From Bacteroidota bacterium (GTDB taxonomy: Bacteria; Bacteroidota; Bacteroidia; Chitinophagales; BACL12): a stretch of DNA of 64,000 bases. How positions within the stretch are numbered: the first letter of the stretch is position 1; the number at the start of each line of letters is the position of its first letter. Position numbers and translations under genes: made by a program. Of this stretch, positions 53,933-63,830 are shown piece by piece. The notes under the pieces are model-generated. The model saw only the letters and a program-made list of their open reading frames with translations, was not told the DNA's origin and did not search any database. Where the stretch lies: contig WGOA01000014.1 in assembly GCA_016124275.1 (NCBI GenBank), forward strand, positions 1 to 64,000, written 5' to 3'.

Positions 53933-56900
53933 ATGAGAAATGTCTATTTATTTTTATTTTTATTTTTTAGTTATACATGGACTTCTTCCCAAATTATCCT
54001 TAACGAAGGCAGCAACAAGAATTACAGTGCGCTGGCAGACGAAGACAATGAATACCCGGATTGGGTAGAGCTTTACAACGCGGGGACCACTGCGGTGAAT
54101 CTGGGCGGCTATGCGCTTAGTGATGATGCCGACGATCCGGCCATGTGGGTCCTGCCTGACGTTGTATTGGGTGCAGGAGAATTCGCCGTATTCTTTTGCA
54201 GTGGAAAGGACCGCTACGCTACGTCACCGATGACCAATGTAGCCAGCATATCCGGATATTCCCCCATTGTTGGCTGGAATATCCACCCCTTTTCGACCCC
54301 TTTTAACTGGGACGGCAGCTCCAACCTTTTGATTAACATTTGTGCCTACAGCAGTGCCGGGTACATTACCAATTCGGTTCATCGCCAAACGGCTACCTCG
54401 TTTGCGTCCACCCAATATGCGTTTGAAGATGGCAGTGATGCTGCCTGCTTCGACGTCAGTGGTTCTCAAGCCTTCCAGCGACCAAACCTCCGCATCAACG
54501 GAGTTGTCATCGGAACCGGAACGATCGTGAATTCGCCCTTCGATTATCCGGCTCCATACGGCAATTGGTATTGGGGAGCCCGCCACCAACTGTTGGTACG
54601 CGCCTCCGAGCTTACTGCTGCGGGGCTTGGCCCGGGTAGTCTTTTTGCCTTTGGCTTAGAGGTGGAATCCACCGATGTCGTGGTGTATACGTTGTTGGAT
54701 ATCCATGTGGGCCATGCCCTGGATGCTGAGTTGAACGGTACGTTTTACCCAGAGGGCGGTTTCTCCAATCATACCAATTTCAAAATCGACAGCGAAGGAG
54801 AGCAGGTCTATCTTTTTTCGCCTGGTGGCGTGCTCCTCAGCAGCCTTGATGTAGACCCGGAAGATGTGGCCGCGTCCTTACCCGACGTAAGCGTTGGGCT
54901 TTTTCCCGACGCCGCTGCGACCATAAGAACCTTTTTGCCTCCCACGCCCGGTGCCAGCAATAACGGATCCTTTCCATTCAGCAATCAGGCACTTGCGCCA
55001 GTAATCTCGGTGGAAGGGGGATTTTTCACCGCGCCGTTTTCTGCCTCTCTTACAGACCCCAATGACCCGCCAGCCACAGTTCGCTATACCCTGGATGGTA
55101 GCGAACCCGACGAGAGTTCAGCCCTTTGGAATGGTACACCAATTTTTATATACCAAACTTCCGCGTTGCGTGCGCGGGCCTTTTCGCCCGGAATTTTACC
55201 AAGTCCGGTTACCAGCACTACCTATTTTCTAAATGTGGATCACCTGACCCCGGTCTTGTCGGTGATCACGGACAATGATAATTTATACGGTTCTGGCGGA
55301 ATTTTCGACAATCCTGCCGAAGATTGGTTGCGGGCTTCCCATGTAGAATACTATGATTCCACCAAGGCCCTTGTTTTTTCCCAGCGCGCAGGCATTCGTA
55401 TGGACGGCGGATTTGGCGGCAGCCGCTGGCAACCGCAGCGCTCGTTCCGGGTCAAAATGAATGATGGGGTTCTTGGTGACGGACCCATCCTGCATCGCGT
55501 CATACCAGACCGGGCCACCAGGACGCTGTACAGCGATTTTTACCTGCGCAACGGCAGCAACCAATACCAGGTGTTGCCCTACAAAGATGCAGCCCAGGTA
55601 AAGATGATGGGAAAAAATACGAATAACTATTATTCTGCCTGGCGACCCATTTCTGTTTACATCAATGGTGGGTATTTTGGTTTGTATGAGTTGCGCGAGA
55701 AGTTCAATACCGAAATGTTCCAGTTAGCGGATGGCGCTGATCCCAATTCAGTTGAACTGCTTTCGGTCAGTGCATTTTACGGTTTTGTCTTGCGGGCCGT
55801 TGAAGGTTCCATTCAATCGTTTTATGATTCTTACAATGCGTTTTTGGCGCTTAATCCTGCAGACACCGCGTATTGGTCAGCTGCTGATGCCTATTTTGAT
55901 CTGGACTACTATTGCGACTACATTATTGCAGAGTCCTGGATGGGCAACGTGGACTGGCCTTGGAACAACATTAAGTTGTACCGCTCTGACGCTACCGGTG
56001 GCGCCTGGCGATTCTGCGTTATCGACCTGGAACTGGCGCTTGCGCCCAATTCCTGGACCGATTGCTACATGGATCACATTGATTTTCTACAGAACCAGGA
56101 CCCAAACAATCCCTATGTCAATGTTTGGTTGCGCAGTATGCAAAACGATCGGTTTAGAAATTACTTTATTAACCGTTTTGCCGACCAGATGAACAGCGTC
56201 TATAGACCTGAACGTTTGGTTGCTATGGAGAATGCCATTTTTGAACAAACGGTAGGGGAGATGCCTAACCAGTTCCAGCGCTGGGGCGATCCGTTTAACG
56301 TACCCGCACAGGTCACTGCTTTTTACGAAAACCATCTGACGTTTCAGGGTGAATTGATTTGCCGCGGCCCACAGGTGCGCGACGACATCCAAAACAATCT
56401 TGGTCTTCCCCGCCAGGTAAACGTTACCTTGGATACAGAGCCTGCTGAGGCAGGAACCATCCGGATCAGTACGCTGGAACCGGAGACCTATCCATGGTCG
56501 GGCGTGTACTTTGATGGAGTTCCGGTAGGCATTGAGGCAGTGGCTGCACCGGGATTCCGTTTTTCTCATTGGAAGCCTAATCCGCTGCTGAACGACACCT
56601 TGCAGCCCGGTTTTCTCGACACGCTGCAGGCCGATGCGCTGATGTTCAAAGCGGTCTTTGAGGCCTTGCCCAGCGCCCTGGAAGATAACGAACCCGGTTT
56701 GGGGGCTCGTCTTTATCCATCACCGGCCACACTAGTGGCACAACTTATTGTTCCGGAGGCTGCAGCAAAGGAACAGTGGCGATGGAGCCTGCTCGATATG
56801 CAGGGTCGGATTTTGCAGCGCGGTGCTTTTCCAACTGGCCAAACCAGTGTTTCGCTTGATTTGGCTCAACTGGCCGAAGGTTTGTACCTGGTGCGGATAG

Positions 56901-56947
56901 ATCACCCTTCCGGTCAGTCACAAACCTTTCGATTGGTGAAACAATAG
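53933..56947 (+). CDS. Secreted multidomain protein: lamin-tail, chitobiase-like, CotH kinase-like and T9SS domains
   Basis: A 1004-residue surface protein with signal peptide VYLFLFLFFSYTWTSSQ. A lamin-tail domain (about 20-110: ILNEGSNKNYSALADED, NLGGYALSDDADDP) is followed by a beta-rich region, a chitobiase C-terminal-like domain (about 365-435: ATVRYTLDGSEPDES, LRARAFSPG), and a CotH-type spore-coat kinase-like domain (about 440-790: GIRMDGGFGGSRWQPQRSF, YLRNGSNQYQ, GYFGLYELREKFN, DWPWNNIKLYR, CVIDLELAL). The C-terminal 80 residues (ARLYPSPATLVAQLIV, LAEGLYLVRIDH) are a type A sorting domain. CotH proteins phosphorylate proteins; whether this one does is unknown. Confidence 0.92.
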   Translation: MRNVYLFLFLFFSYTWTSSQIILNEGSNKNYSALADEDNEYPDWVELYNAGTTAVNLGGYALSDDADDPAMWVLPDVVLGAGEFAVFFCSGKDRYATSPMTNVASISGYSPIVGWNIHPFSTPFNWDGSSNLLINICAYSSAGYITNSVHRQTATSFASTQYAFEDGSDAACFDVSGSQAFQRPNLRINGVVIGTGTIVNSPFDYPAPYGNWYWGARHQLLVRASELTAAGLGPGSLFAFGLEVESTDVVVYTLLDIHVGHALDAELNGTFYPEGGFSNHTNFKIDSEGEQVYLFSPGGVLLSSLDVDPEDVAASLPDVSVGLFPDAAATIRTFLPPTPGASNNGSFPFSNQALAPVISVEGGFFTAPFSASLTDPNDPPATVRYTLDGSEPDESSALWNGTPIFIYQTSALRARAFSPGILPSPVTSTTYFLNVDHLTPVLSVITDNDNLYGSGGIFDNPAEDWLRASHVEYYDSTKALVFSQRAGIRMDGGFGGSRWQPQRSFRVKMNDGVLGDGPILHRVIPDRATRTLYSDFYLRNGSNQYQVLPYKDAAQVKMMGKNTNNYYSAWRPISVYINGGYFGLYELREKFNTEMFQLADGADPNSVELLSVSAFYGFVLRAVEGSIQSFYDSYNAFLALNPADTAYWSAADAYFDLDYYCDYIIAESWMGNVDWPWNNIKLYRSDATGGAWRFCVIDLELALAPNSWTDCYMDHIDFLQNQDPNNPYVNVWLRSMQNDRFRNYFINRFADQMNSVYRPERLVAMENAIFEQTVGEMPNQFQRWGDPFNVPAQVTAFYENHLTFQGELICRGPQVRDDIQNNLGLPRQVNVTLDTEPAEAGTIRISTLEPETYPWSGVYFDGVPVGIEAVAAPGFRFSHWKPNPLLNDTLQPGFLDTLQADALMFKAVFEALPSALEDNEPGLGARLYPSPATLVAQLIVPEAAAKEQWRWSLLDMQGRILQRGAFPTGQTSVSLDLAQLAEGLYLVRIDHPSGQSQTFRLVKQ

Positions 56948-56996
56948 ATCCTGCAACTTGCCCGGTAGTTGCAGCAGCGGTGTTGTGGAGTAGTGG

Positions 56997-57071
56997 TGGA
57001 GCTGAAGGGACTCGAACCCTCGACCTCTAGAGTGCGATTCTAGCGCTCTAGCCAAACTGAGCTACAGCCCC
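56997..57071 (-). tRNA. tRNA-Ala (anticodon CGC)
   Basis: 75 bases on the minus strand: acceptor GGGGCTG/CAGCTCC includes G3-U70, the alanine identity pair; anticodon stem CTAGA/TCTAG with loop ATCGCAC; T-loop GGTTCGAGTCC. Bases 56994-56996 would supply a CCA tail, perhaps by chance. Confidence 0.94.
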
Positions 57072-57190
57072 TGGTCTCTATAGTAGTGCCCCTAAAATTA
57101 CCAACAAATTCTGTTCACCTCAGGGACAGATGTGCATTTTTGGCAAAGCCCCCGCGCTCCGAAAACCTATACGTTGGTTAACTTGGCCGG

Positions 57191-57553
57191 ATGTTGGAGC
57201 AATGTGCTATGCATTATCTGGTGCTTTACGCTTGGGATATCCGCAGCATCAGCGCGTTTTATCAAGAGGCTTTGGCGTTAGGCAAGCCCATGCGGGAGGA
57301 TCGGGGTCATATTGGATTTCAGTTAAATGGGTTGTATCTCGGTTTTGAGAAGGCAGACCATCCTGACCAGCGGGGTAACAAGGGCTTTACGCCTTGGTTT
57401 ACTGTTGGCGATTTGTTTTCGGTTTACGCCCGTTGCAAAACTCTTGGTGCAAAAGTCAGGATGGAGCCGGTGCGAAAAGATCGGGAGGTTATTGTAGCCG
57501 CACTGATTGATCCGCTGGGCAATGTCTTTGGCCTGCACCAACGCGGCACCTAA
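57191..57553 (+). CDS. VOC (glyoxalase/bleomycin-resistance) family protein
   Basis: A 120-residue single-domain protein with the paired beta-alpha-beta-beta-beta modules of the VOC fold: YLVLYAWDIRSISAFYQEAL at the start, HIGFQLNGLYLGFEK closing the first module, FTVGDLFSVYARCKTLGAKV opening the second and LIDPLGNVFGLHQRG at the end. Metal ligands are not clearly conserved: the expected His near the N-terminus is present in MHYLVL. Function cannot be assigned; members range from lyases to antibiotic-binding proteins. ATG 57191 lies four bases after a TAACTTGG box-like sequence; ATG 57209 is an alternative. Confidence 0.78.
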   Translation: MLEQCAMHYLVLYAWDIRSISAFYQEALALGKPMREDRGHIGFQLNGLYLGFEKADHPDQRGNKGFTPWFTVGDLFSVYARCKTLGAKVRMEPVRKDREVIVAALIDPLGNVFGLHQRGT

Positions 57554-57824
57554 GTTTTTATTTGTTAGAAGGATAGTATGGCTATGGTTTTGTATGAATT
57601 GCTCTTATGCTTGGAAAACACTTTTTCTATGGAATGCAGCAGTTTTTCTTGTCGGGAAAAGTGGACAACTTAATGCTGCTTGGGTATTTTGCCCTTAATT
57701 TGAACCTTGGGAAGATCCATATTATCCCCGAAATGATTGATGTTATTGGCTTTCTATGGGTTGTGAATGGTGCTTAGTGTATTGTGTACAATAACTATTT
57801 GTCAACACCCCGTCACAATTCTTC
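57554..57824. other. Intergenic region with no supported gene
   Basis: About 270 bases, AT-richer than the surroundings; a 63-codon frame (57507-57698) overlaps the VOC gene and lacks any feature. I see no repeat or terminator here. Confidence 0.5.
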
Positions 57825-57852
57825 TTGCTGCCCGTATAAGCCTTTACCTTTG
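57825..57852 (+). promoter_or_regulatory. Promoter (TTG ... TACCTTTG) of the 77-residue protein gene
   Basis: The -7 box TACCTTTG at 57845-57852 has a -33 TTG at 57825-57827 (17-base spacer), 24 bases before the ATG. Confidence 0.8.
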
Positions 57853-57876
57853 AGCCACAATTAATTAGGATACCTC

Positions 57877-58110
57877 ATGTCCCGTATTACCGTCGTTCTG
57901 TTTCACCTTCTCCTCACGGCATCCGTGACAGTTTGGGCCAACAGCGAGCGCCAGCTTGCTCAAGTTGAACGAGCATCTTTGGAGGGTTCAGTGGTCTCTG
58001 ACCAGCCTGTGGTTTCAGATTCTGAGATACTGCAAATCAGCGATGGGGTAACGACCTCAGACCGGGCAACCGACGCCGATAAACAAAAGGAGAGCTCCCC
58101 AACAATTTGA
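57877..58110 (+). CDS. Small exported protein of unknown function
   Basis: A 77-residue protein with a signal peptide (SRITVVLFHLLLTASVTVWA) and a short, polar, Ser/Thr/Asp-rich mature part with repeated VVSD motifs; no cysteine or histidine outside the signal. A good promoter and its own start support it as a gene. It precedes the cluster of exported proteins at 58297-61190 by 186 bases and has a separate promoter, so it may or may not belong to it. Confidence 0.6.
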   Translation: MSRITVVLFHLLLTASVTVWANSERQLAQVERASLEGSVVSDQPVVSDSEILQISDGVTTSDRATDADKQKESSPTI

Positions 58111-58227
58111 CCGCAGACCGTGTTTTTAGCGGTGTCTTAAGGTGGTTGGGTAGGATGTTTAAGGCCGGAAATGCAGCTTTCAGTAATGCCCAACGAGTTT
58201 TGGGCTAAGCGTGAAAGGGTTTCGTTG

Positions 58228-58255
58228 TTTGCCGGGAGCTTTGACATTAACTTTG
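58228..58255 (+). promoter_or_regulatory. Promoter (TTTG ... TAACTTTG) of the Cys-motif protein gene
   Basis: The -7 box TAACTTTG at 58248-58255 has a TTTG at 58228-58231 (16-base spacer). The predicted leader before the TTG start at 58297 is about 40 bases. Confidence 0.7.
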
Positions 58256-58296
58256 AAAAGGCTGCCTCTCTTTGAATTGGAAAGCATATTCAACCT

Positions 58297-58659
58297 TTGA
58301 AGCGACTTTCATTTTATTTACTTACGTCCGTTTATTTTCTGGCCTTTAGCCAGCCTTTCCTTCCGTTTTTGCAATACGCGCTGAACAGAGAATTTATCGC
58401 TGCAACATGGTGCGTTAACCGCGATGTTCCTGATTCTGATTGCGAAGGCCGTTGTTTCCTGAACAGCGCATTGCAACGCAGTACCGATCAGCAACCAGCC
58501 CCGGGCACCCAGATTGAGGTCCGCTCCCTGGCACCACACAACCTTGATTCATCGCAAGACTTTGGTCCCCAGCCAGTTATGTTCTGGGTAGTACCGGATG
58601 ACCCCATCCACTATTCTCCCCCGTATCAGGGATTGATCACTCCGCCTCCGAGAGCCTGA
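58297..58659 (+). CDS. Exported Cys-motif protein (CxN...CxGxC type), possible metal-related
   Basis: A 120-residue protein from a TTG start with signal or anchor RLSFYLLTSVYFLAFSQPFL. The mature part begins with FLQYALNREFIAATWCVNRDVP and DSDCEGRCFLNSAL: a cysteine triplet CVN...CEGRC that recurs in small Bacteroidota proteins of the pattern NxE(Y/F)I..xCVN....C.GKC(Y/F)L. Such genes often stand beside transport or metal-related genes, as I recall. The rest is Pro-rich and ends PPPRA. Function unknown; metal or thiol chemistry is a guess from the cysteines. It heads the cluster 58297-61190. Confidence 0.62.
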   Translation: MKRLSFYLLTSVYFLAFSQPFLPFLQYALNREFIAATWCVNRDVPDSDCEGRCFLNSALQRSTDQQPAPGTQIEVRSLAPHNLDSSQDFGPQPVMFWVVPDDPIHYSPPYQGLITPPPRA

Positions 58660-58857
58660 GCAGGGCTATAGCGCCATTTAGTCAGTAATTGCGTGCTGTA
58701 TTGCCGCAATGCAAGTTCTCTTTCTGCCCCTTATCAGGTGCATTGGCGCATCCCCACGGGGACCCAAACCTCGCACGCTGCTCCACGGCGTTGCGGAGGT
58801 TCCGAAATGTTTCCCGCATTTACGTCTTTTCATAAGTGATTAATTCGAATACCCCAC

Positions 58858-59325
58858 ATGAATTTTAACAGAATTTTGGGCGCTTCCAAACGCCCTTCCT
58901 CCCATACGTTGCACGCAGTTCAAGCTTCCACTTTCGGGATCATTTTTGCTGCCCTGGTCACCTTCAGCGCATGCAAAGAAGACCACCACCACCACGATGA
59001 ACCCTATGATGTAACCATCAGTTTCCTGGAGCCCAGCGCGGATGCCACCCTTACCAGTGGCGATGAGGTTCATATGGAAGTCTTGTTTACCAGTCCCGGT
59101 ACCATTCACAACGTCAAAGTGCGTGTGATTCGGGAATCCGACCAGGCAGACGTCTTTTTTTGGGAAGAACACGTACACGAAGAAAGCGGCAGCTACGAAT
59201 TCCACGAGCACCTCACGTTGACCAGCACCGACCACGAGGCATTTACGATTGAGGCCAGCACCTGGGACCACGACAGCGAACTTGAGCCCATCGTTTTAAC
59301 GCGTGCTTTTCACTTGCATCCATGA
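58858..59325 (+). CDS. His-rich lipoprotein, DUF4625-like
   Basis: A 155-residue lipoprotein: signal ASTFGIIFAALVTFSAC with Cys40 lipidated, followed at once by KEDHHHHDEPYD. The mature domain has the immunoglobulin-like outline ISFLEPSADATLTSGDEVHM and VKVRVIRESDQ seen in Bacteroidota DUF4625 lipoproteins. Eleven or more His are spread along it (EEHVHEES, YEFHEHLTL, AFHLHP at the end), far more than background, so zinc or copper binding is plausible. Its last four bases overlap the start of the barrel gene (ATGA), so the two are coupled. Confidence 0.75.
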   Translation: MNFNRILGASKRPSSHTLHAVQASTFGIIFAALVTFSACKEDHHHHDEPYDVTISFLEPSADATLTSGDEVHMEVLFTSPGTIHNVKVRVIRESDQADVFFWEEHVHEESGSYEFHEHLTLTSTDHEAFTIEASTWDHDSELEPIVLTRAFHLHP

Positions 59326-60248
59326 CCCCACTTTCAAACGCTAAAGTGCTCCTTGTCGCTGCCTTGCTGCTCGGTAATGTCCGGGGAATGCAGGCTTGCA
59401 CTGCCTGCGGCTGCAGCGCCAGCGGCACGGATTTCGGGGTGCTCCAAAGCTGGGGCGTGCACCTCCTCGGGCTTCAATACCGGTTGGACCGCTTTGACAA
59501 CGGCACCACAGAAGCCGGGCTTAAAAGCGCCGATTACCTGCACACCGTTAACCTCAATGGCATCTGGAGCCCGATGGACCGTTGGCAGCTGCAAGCACAA
59601 GTACCCTTTCGCACGCAAGTTCGCCTGACAGGCTACCAGCGCCAAACGCGAGCCGGCTTAAGCGATACCTGGTTAATGGGCCGTTACGCCATTTGGCGCT
59701 CCGACCCGGATGGCGCCAACCCTGAAGACAGCGCAAGGGTCAGTGGCTGGGTTTCTGTTGGCGGTGGGGTCAAGCTACCCACTGGCTCTTATCGGGCCGA
59801 ACAAGATGGAAAAGGCTTGCCCATTAATAGCCAATTGGGTACCGGCAGTGTGGACTTTTTGGCGGAATTGCGCGCGCAAGCCGGCATGGAGCGCGTCGCC
59901 TTTCAGGGGGAAGCCGCCTACCGCTACAACCTGGCTAACCCGGAAAACTACCGCTTTGGCCGACAAGTCTCCGGCGCCATTGACTGCCGTTGGTTCCTGC
60001 CTAAATCCGAGCGCCGGTTTGGTCTGCTCGGCGGGTTGTACGGCGAGCATTTTGGCCGGGACAATCGAGGTGAATACTGGAGAGCCAATACCGGGGGAAG
60101 GGGGCTGTTCGCCACAGCAGGCGCTTTTGGTTCAACAGGCCCTTGGTCCGCTTCCCTGCGGTACCGGCATCCCTTGGTTCAAAACTACGCAGAGGGCCTG
60201 GTCCAGGCCCAGAGCCCTCTGGACGTTAGTTTTATTTATGGATTTTAA
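59322..60248 (+). CDS. Predicted outer-membrane beta-barrel with CxxCxC at the mature N-terminus
   Basis: A 308-residue protein with signal peptide SNAKVLLVAALLLGNVRGMQA and a mature start CTACGCSASGTDFGV. The remainder alternates aromatic and polar residues as in a transmembrane barrel (HLLGLQYRLDRF, RWQLQAQVPFRTQV, SGWVSVGGGVKLPTG, RVAFQGEAAYRYNL, WSASLRYRHPLVQNYAEG) and ends in F, a usual barrel terminus. It resembles the transporter-labelled barrels of this phylum that start CxxCGC. Coupled to the His-rich lipoprotein upstream and nine bases before the next lipoprotein: an operon of three envelope proteins. Substrate unknown. Confidence 0.75.
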   Translation: MTPLSNAKVLLVAALLLGNVRGMQACTACGCSASGTDFGVLQSWGVHLLGLQYRLDRFDNGTTEAGLKSADYLHTVNLNGIWSPMDRWQLQAQVPFRTQVRLTGYQRQTRAGLSDTWLMGRYAIWRSDPDGANPEDSARVSGWVSVGGGVKLPTGSYRAEQDGKGLPINSQLGTGSVDFLAELRAQAGMERVAFQGEAAYRYNLANPENYRFGRQVSGAIDCRWFLPKSERRFGLLGGLYGEHFGRDNRGEYWRANTGGRGLFATAGAFGSTGPWSASLRYRHPLVQNYAEGLVQAQSPLDVSFIYGF

Positions 60249-60257
60249 TTTGATAAA

Positions 60258-60656
60258 ATGAAACAGAACATCTTCGGGATAGCCCTGCTGGCTGTCCTGC
60301 CCTTGCTCCCTGCTTGCCAGAAAGAAAACGGACCGCAGGAAGACACTGAAGCCCCTGTGATTTCGCTGAGCAGCCCTTCCACCGGAGCGGTCTATGCCTC
60401 CGGCGACCCCATTCCTGTGGTTTTTAGGATCACCGAAAACGATGAGCTCCATACCTGGGACATTGAGTTGAGGCGGGCCTCCGACCAATCACTGCTGACC
60501 AGCACGGGCGAGCACGACCATGCAACCGTCCTGGACATCAACGCCAACATCAGCGCCAGTGTCGGCGAACCGACGAATTGTCTGGTTCGGATTATTGCCG
60601 AAGACCACAACGGGAACACCGCGGAGCGGGAAGTTGCTATACGGATAGACCCTTAA
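60258..60656 (+). CDS. DUF4625-like lipoprotein
   Basis: A 132-residue lipoprotein with signal NIFGIALLAVLPLLPAC (Cys21 lipidated). It has the DUF4625-type outline (DTEAPVISLSSPSTGAVYAS, GDPIPVVFRITENDELHTW, DIELRR) and an HDH motif in STGEHDHATVLDI at the same relative place where the upstream lipoprotein has HxH. One free Cys (TNCLV) is present. It is 9 bases downstream of the barrel gene and so is part of the same operon. Role unknown; duplication with the 58858 gene is likely. Confidence 0.75.
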   Translation: MKQNIFGIALLAVLPLLPACQKENGPQEDTEAPVISLSSPSTGAVYASGDPIPVVFRITENDELHTWDIELRRASDQSLLTSTGEHDHATVLDINANISASVGEPTNCLVRIIAEDHNGNTAEREVAIRIDP

Positions 60657-60692
60657 GGGGCTTTAGGCTAGCTCGGGAAACCCTTAACCCGC

Positions 60693-61190
60693 TTAGGGTA
60701 GCCCGTAAAAATTCCTGACTTCGATGGCTTCGTTCTGCGAAGCATCGGAAACGGATACGGTCACAGAATACAAGGTGGAATCGCCCGCGCTGATGGTAAA
60801 GGTCCGGTTTACGGAAACCTGGTTCGCGCCAATGTTTTGCTCGGAATCGGTCCATACGGTGCTGCCGAAATTCTCGTTGACTACGCTGATGACCCAGGTA
60901 TCCAGCAGCACGTCATCGCTGGCTTCGAACGAAATGGGAACCTGCTGCCCAAGGCCAAACTCAGCGCCGTCCAACGGTTGCGCCACCGTGAGCTGCGGTT
61001 GCACAAGATCGTCTTTGTCGTCATCGCCGCAACCGGTTAAACTGCTTGCCAGGAGCCAGAATGCGGCCAAAAACAGCCCGCAAGAGGGCTTTTTCAGGGC
61101 ATTTAAGGCGTGCAGCCCACGGCTGACCCATGGGAATGGATGCGCAGAACCGCTTGCCTGAACCCTGAATCGGAAGGTTGTCTTGTTCAT
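60693..61190 (-). CDS. DUF4625-like lipoprotein without His motif
   Basis: A 165-residue protein from ATG 61190; the signal is preceded by a long polar region (about 30 residues), then LFLAAFWLLASSLTGC with the lipidated Cys. The mature domain (QPLDGAEFGLGQQVPISFEA, DDVLLDTWVISVVN, AGDSTLYSVTVSVSDASQN) has the same Ig-like outline as the two lipoproteins on the other strand but lacks the HxH element, so it may be a paralogue with a different role. It converges on the operon; the stop codons are 36 bases apart. The start is uncertain because of the long leader. Confidence 0.68.
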   Translation of the reverse strand: MNKTTFRFRVQASGSAHPFPWVSRGLHALNALKKPSCGLFLAAFWLLASSLTGCGDDDKDDLVQPQLTVAQPLDGAEFGLGQQVPISFEASDDVLLDTWVISVVNENFGSTVWTDSEQNIGANQVSVNRTFTISAGDSTLYSVTVSVSDASQNEAIEVRNFYGLP

Positions 61191-61586
61191 GACGGCGCTG
61201 GATTTAAGCCTTTGCTTACCATGAATGTAGCGAATTTGTACATTCCTCGTGCGGGGCAATGCTGCACTTCGCCCTAAAAGGGCCCCCAAACGCGCGATTT
61301 ATTGACGGGTAGGGTGCGGTCAGGTTGCCTCGTACACGCTTTGCGTCTGCCATTATTGCCAAGCACTATGCAAAATTGGCGGGTTTGGGGGCAAGCAGAG
61401 CCTTGTACCATGCAATTCTGGCGCAAAAAGAGCCCGGATGCTGCCTGACCACCACTTGGCATGTTTCGTGATGAAGGAAGGCTGTCCTGAGGTTAGTTGT
61501 CAAAACAATGGCGCTCAAGACATTCGCTAAACTGACATTCGAAACACACACACTCCGAAGTCAAAAGACCTAAAACTGCTTCAACG
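61191..61586. other. Region upstream of groES, no supported gene
   Basis: About 396 bases. I looked for a CIRCE element (TTAGCACTC-N9-GAGTGCTAA) and for TAnnTTTG and found neither, so how groESL is induced is not visible. Frames here (61274-61462, 61366-61551 minus) lack any protein features. Confidence 0.5.
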
Positions 61587-61871
61587 ATGGCAAAGAAAAG
61601 CTTGAACATCACCCCGCTTGCTGACCGCGTGGTGGTACGTGCCGCTGTGGCCGAAGAAAAAACCAGCGGTGGAATTATCATTCCCGATACGGCTAAAGAG
61701 AAGCCCCAGCGCGGCATCATCGTAGCTGTAGGAAACGGCAAAAAAGATGAACCCCTGACGGTAAAAGTTGGGGACAGCGTGTTGTACGGCAAATACGCCG
61801 GCACTGAATTGAATGTTGACGGGGAAGACCTCCTCATTATGCGCGAATCAGACATTTTCGCCATTCTCTGA
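61587..61871 (+). CDS. groES: Co-chaperonin GroES
   Basis: A 94-residue co-chaperonin that caps GroEL. It shows the family layout: [14 protein letters not shown] at the start, the mobile loop with [37 protein letters not shown] and the C-terminal [13 protein letters not shown]. It is followed after 107 bases by groEL on the same strand, the usual order. Confidence 0.97.
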   Translation: MAKKSLNITPLADRVVVRAAVAEEKTSGGIIIPDTAKEKPQRGIIVAVGNGKKDEPLTVKVGDSVLYGKYAGTELNVDGEDLLIMRESDIFAIL

Positions 61872-61969
61872 ACCTGATCCGGCCTGATCGCCTTGTTTGA
61901 TCATGCAGATCAAAGCGTTCGGGTCATTTCAAATCAACAAGGATCTCAACCCTAAACCAAAAGAATTAG

Positions 61970-63619
<1,650 letters not shown>

Positions 63620-63672
63620 GCTGTTGAAACATCCGGTGTTTTTATAGCAACGGATGCTGAAAAAACCAATCG

Positions 63673-63707
63673 CAGCCGGCTCCTTTCGGGGAGCCGGCTG
63701 TTTTTTT
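63673..63707 (+). terminator. Rho-independent terminator after groEL
   Basis: An 11-bp stem CAGCCGGCTCC/GGAGCCGGCTG with a six-base loop and seven T. Confidence 0.93.
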
Positions 63708-63830
63708 ATCCCATTTGCCCTGTCACGAAATGGAGCATATTGTTAGGTAAGTCTGGCTACGCCCTATGTACTTTTCGCCATTCCTGCGCGTTTTCCTTTT
63801 TTGGCCGTTCCCTTTTTTACCCTTCGCAGC

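Noticed and set aside
53712-53936. Two about 70-codon frames across the minisatellite
   Set aside because: The frames arise from the 20-bp repeat itself; no start signal or similarity.
61491-61590. Possible CIRCE/HrcA operator before groES
   Set aside because: A GGCGCTC occurs but without the paired GAGTGC half at nine bases; no inverted repeat of the right form.
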